This document shows, piece by piece, positions 61,603 through 64,000 of a stretch of DNA of 64,000 nucleotides. The notes beneath the pieces are model-generated. The model did no database searches, was not told the origin of the DNA, and was given only the letters and a program-made list of their open reading frames with translations. How positions within the stretch are numbered: the stretch's first letter is position 1; every line of letters begins with the position of its first letter. Source of the stretch: Periplaneta americana (Eukaryota; Arthropoda; Insecta; Blattodea; Blattidae); assembly GCF_040183065.1 (NCBI RefSeq), contig NW_027185525.1, positions 1 through 64,000 on the forward strand. Reading direction: 5' to 3'. The position numbers and the translations under genes were made by a program.

Positions 61603-62157
61603 ACATTTCTCATTTTTATATTATTCAGTCTTATGAGGGGTATACGTACACCATGTCCAGTAATAGGAAAAGCACCATACAACATCCGCCACAAACTAAA
61701 ATATATACAATTTTTTAGATATTGTAAAGTAGAATTTTTTTATGAGTTAATATGTTATACTATTTACGTACTAGTGCTAGAAATCCTAGACTGGATTTGC
61801 CTGTAGCTCCCTCCAGTCCATAAAAAAACTTTATTAAACCCTTTCTTTGCTGTCTACTTTCAAATCGAGAGCTTACTCTCCTGATTTTTTGTAAAATTAG
61901 AAAATAATGTTTATCTGATGTTAGCATCAAAAGGTCGTAGATTCCCAAGATAAGATTCAAAAGACAGCTTTACTCGACATTGGGTGAAAGCGGTTAATAA
62001 CATAATGAGTACGGGAAATGGGGTTGCCACGCACTTGACAAAAATAACATGGAAATTTTAGCGTTTTTTAGAGAATCTTTAGAATATATTGTATTTCCAA
62101 TAAAACTAATTTTTTAGTCCAAAGTTGTATACTGTATACTAAACTTATATTTAAAGT
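61603..62157. other. 555 bases without a recognised gene
   Basis: Only short frames occur. A GC-richer patch near 61980-62040 stands out from the AT-rich surroundings but encodes at most 25 residues. The region lies upstream of hsdR, where hsdM/hsdS remnants might be expected, yet I recognise none. Confidence 0.4.
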
Positions 62158-62499
62158 GTGAGAAAGAAATTGAAACTGACTATCCAAAACAAAAAGTTTT
62201 TAACTTATTTGAGTATTCTAGTAAGCTTGTATATTCTCCCTATTATCTTGGCTGATTTTTATTTTTGGGATGATCTAGCCAGGTCTATTTATATGTTCGA
62301 TGGTTTTTATGAGAATGGCAGATTTTTGGCTTATTACATATATAATATAATGAGTTTTAGCAGTTCTGTGCTAGATTCATCACCCTTATTCCAGATATTA
62401 GGGGGTATTTTTTTAATAATTTCTGGTTTTTTGTTATACAGAAAATTCTTTTTTCGTTTATCTCCCTTAATTGCATCCTTGATTTCTTTTTTATTGTAA
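62158..62499 (+). pseudogene. N-terminal fragment of a GtrII-type glucosyltransferase
   Basis: A 113-residue frame has ILPIILADFYFWDDLARSIYMFDGFYENGRFLAYYIYNIM followed by SPLFQILGGIFLIISGFLL, the N-terminal pattern of GtrII serotype-conversion enzymes, which glucosylate O-antigen. The family is about 450-600 residues, so this is a fragment. It starts at a GTG within the shared island promoter element. It is probably part of the same surface-modification cargo as the acyltransferases. Confidence 0.6.
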
Positions 62500-62516
62500 C
62501 TCAAGAATTTAAACCT

Positions 62517-63224
62517 TTAGTTTTTTGGAAAAGAGTGTTGATAATACCAATGGATAGCTGCCTTAACAACTTCCTCTGTAGAATCAATATATTTTTCAGG
62601 AACTCGTATCTTTTCTTCTTCAAGGATAAGTGGTATTTCTGTACATCCCATAATAAAACAGTCCACTCCTTGATTTTCCAATTCTTTTACCACTGGAGAA
62701 AGAAGCCTAAAACTTCCCTTAATATCCCCTGATTTATAGGCCATAATACTTTCCATTACAGCACTTTGTTGAACACTACTAGGAATAATGTAAGGAACAT
62801 TTCTTTTTTGCATGGCTTTTTGATATAGTTCGGTACTTATAGTACCTGTTGTTGCTAATATTGCTACTTTTTGGGCTTGTCTATAAACCACACTCTCACA
62901 AGTAGCATCAATAATACTGATAAATTCAGCCGAAGTATTTTCTTTCAGTTCTTTATACCAATAGTGTGCAGTATTACAAATCATAATAATGCCATTAGCT
63001 CCAGCATTTTCCAGTAGTTTTAAAGAGCGCAACATCTTAGGAAAAGGAGAAATCTCCCTATCTATTAAATATTTTGTTCTATCAGGAATATCGGGCAAAG
63101 AAGCAACAATAACAGGAATATGTTCTTGATCTTTAGTCGCTGGGGTATTTTGTACTAATTTATCCAAAGCATCCACTGTAGCAGCCGGTCCCATCCCACC
63201 TAAAATACCTATTATTCTTCCCAT
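62517..63224 (-). CDS. Aspartate/glutamate racemase-family enzyme
   Basis: This 235-residue protein starts MGRIIGILGGMGPAATVD, has MICNTAHYW with the first catalytic cysteine (about residue 83) and FIMGCTEIPLIL with the second (about 193). It interconverts L- and D-aspartate (or glutamate) without cofactor. GGAGGATTTT precedes the ATG. D-amino acids feed the cell wall; with aspartate decarboxylase in the same neighbourhood it may also serve aspartate metabolism. This marks the return to chromosome. Confidence 0.92.
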   Translation of the reverse strand: MGRIIGILGGMGPAATVDALDKLVQNTPATKDQEHIPVIVASLPDIPDRTKYLIDREISPFPKMLRSLKLLENAGANGIIMICNTAHYWYKELKENTSAEFISIIDATCESVVYRQAQKVAILATTGTISTELYQKAMQKRNVPYIIPSSVQQSAVMESIMAYKSGDIKGSFRLLSPVVKELENQGVDCFIMGCTEIPLILEEEKIRVPEKYIDSTEEVVKAAIHWYYQHSFPKN

Positions 63225-63445
63225 AAAATCCTCCAGTCGTTATATTAGGAAATGTATGCTTTTTCTAATATGAAGTCAAGAAAAATATCAAAAATAGTTC
63301 TTTTTATACTTCTAGTTGACAAACTTCATTTGTTTGGTTATAAGAATTTTAATTATTTTATCAGCACTAGTACATTTTTTGTGAAAATCTTTCCCTTATC
63401 AATTTTGATACATACTATAAGTAAAATATAATTAGCTATTTTCTT

Positions 63446-63475
63446 CTTGACTTGCCCCTCTTTACATATTACATT
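63446..63475 (+). promoter_or_regulatory. Promoter of the right-hand lipoprotein gene
   Basis: TTGACT, a 17-base spacer and TACATT, within the same 34 bases found at 40183-40216. Confidence 0.65.
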
Positions 63476-63567
63476 TGTAACTGTATTGGGAGGGGAACAC
63501 TGTGCTAAAACACTTAGTCATATTTTTTACCACTGTATTGTTATTAACTACTGCTGCTTGCAACAAA
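63446..63567 (+). repeat. Lipoprotein promoter and signal-peptide repeat, right copy
   Basis: Matches 40183-40310 in the same orientation: 34 identical bases, then a matching signal-peptide region ending in GCTTGCAACAAACAA. Confidence 0.75.
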
Positions 63568-64000
63568 CAACAAGATACTCCATCTCAACCAGTATTGGGG
63601 AATTTAAGCGATCTACCTAAAGAACACAGAACTATGCTCAAGAAAATCTTTACCAAAGACCTCACAGAACAACTACAACAATATGCACAAAATAACCCCA
63701 AACCACACGTCTTGTGGAATGGAGCTTTTGATTTTTATGATATCTTCTCCAGTATCGACTCCGAACAAATGGGACGACAAGCATCCATCTCTTACGATGT
63801 CCAAAATGTTTGGAAACTCGAGCTATTAGAAAAAAACATCAACACTTACGACAAACTCTTCGGTCTAAATACAACTCAAGTTCAAAACCTCATGACCTTT
63901 TTAGGGGCTACCAATGCTCCTTTTGCTCTCCAATTTATTCAATATATGGAAACTAAAAACCTCATCGATCAAGACTCTCTTATCCATTTTTTTGCCGAAC
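63502..64000 (+). CDS. Lipoprotein, runs off the window
   Basis: A GTG start six bases after GGGAGGGG opens a signal ending TTAAC (Cys20), followed by at least 146 residues without a stop up to the window edge. The mature part is helical and rich in Leu, Gln and Asn (LSDLPKEHRTMLKKIFTKDL; FLGATNAPFALQFIQYMETK). It is a paralogue of the lipoprotein that begins at 40239, but shows no G-run in the part visible. Function unknown. Confidence 0.75.
   Translation, partial: MLKHLVIFFTTVLLLTTAACNKQQDTPSQPVLGNLSDLPKEHRTMLKKIFTKDLTEQLQQYAQNNPKPHVLWNGAFDFYDIFSSIDSEQMGRQASISYDVQNVWKLELLEKNINTYDKLFGLNTTQVQNLMTFLGATNAPFALQFIQYMETKNLIDQDSLIHFFAE

Noticed and set aside
61760-61960. 66-residue minus-strand frame right of hsdR, as part of hsdS
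   Set aside because: No target-recognition-domain pattern and no start signal; probably a chance frame.
40183-63479. 34-bp direct repeat as phage attachment sites
   Set aside because: The repeat is a promoter plus leader, and similarity continues into two lipoprotein genes, so paralogy explains it better; no integrase is present.
1-64000. CRISPR array, tRNA or rRNA genes
   Set aside because: I found no regularly spaced repeats and no cloverleaf or rRNA-like stretch on reading the window by eye; a covariance search would be needed to exclude a diverged tRNA.

Overview
The window is AT-rich DNA (roughly one third G+C by eye) from a diderm bacterium that makes many secreted proteins: lipoproteins with classic lipoboxes, signal-peptide proteins that look like outer-membrane barrels, and an ankyrin protein with a signal peptide. 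The gene set (threonine dehydrogenase, a GrdX-like protein, aspartate 4-decarboxylase, an Asp/Glu racemase, amino-acid and oligopeptide permeases, purine salvage) suits an amino-acid-fermenting, host-associated organism. A low-GC spirochaete is my best guess, but no rRNA or marker gene here proves it.

Region 1 (1-39600) is ordinary chromosome. A threonine 3-dehydrogenase runs off the left edge. Then come a transporter fragment, a PAP2-MATE-ankyrin run, two secreted proteins, a YeiH-type exporter with a strongly structured leader, an HxlR regulator with its MFS pump, two DUF1398 paralogues, a PqqD-like protein, an OPT transporter and a CysRS-like protein whose zinc site is altered. These are followed by a GrdX-like protein, APC and Pr6Pr membrane proteins, an NCS1 permease, a PEBP gene with a decayed tandem copy, the hpt-purA-purB salvage operon, an APC permease beside aspartate 4-decarboxylase, a flavodoxin, an aldo/keto reductase and an operon of two ABC half-transporters plus a MarR regulator.

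Region 2 (about 40200-62500) is an accessory island. It opens with a lipoprotein start that holds a 15-G run. It then carries pieces of at least two related tailed-phage remnants: baseplate and tail genes, two tail-collar fibre genes each followed by an acyltransferase behind the same promoter, a lysis cassette with an M15 endolysin, replication-like remnants and a GtrII fragment. No integrase, terminase, portal or capsid gene is visible, so this is a decayed mosaic. Among the pieces sit a compact three-gene ABC-3C conflict system, a GNAT/EVE-like protein overlapping an ASCH protein, a RelE-type toxin-antitoxin pair, several very small membrane peptides, three copies of a 73-residue protein family (two inside a 440-bp direct repeat) and an orphan type I restriction subunit.

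Region 3 (62500-64000) returns to chromosome with an Asp/Glu racemase and a second lipoprotein. Its promoter and signal peptide closely match those of the lipoprotein that opens the island, so a direct repeat brackets the whole island.
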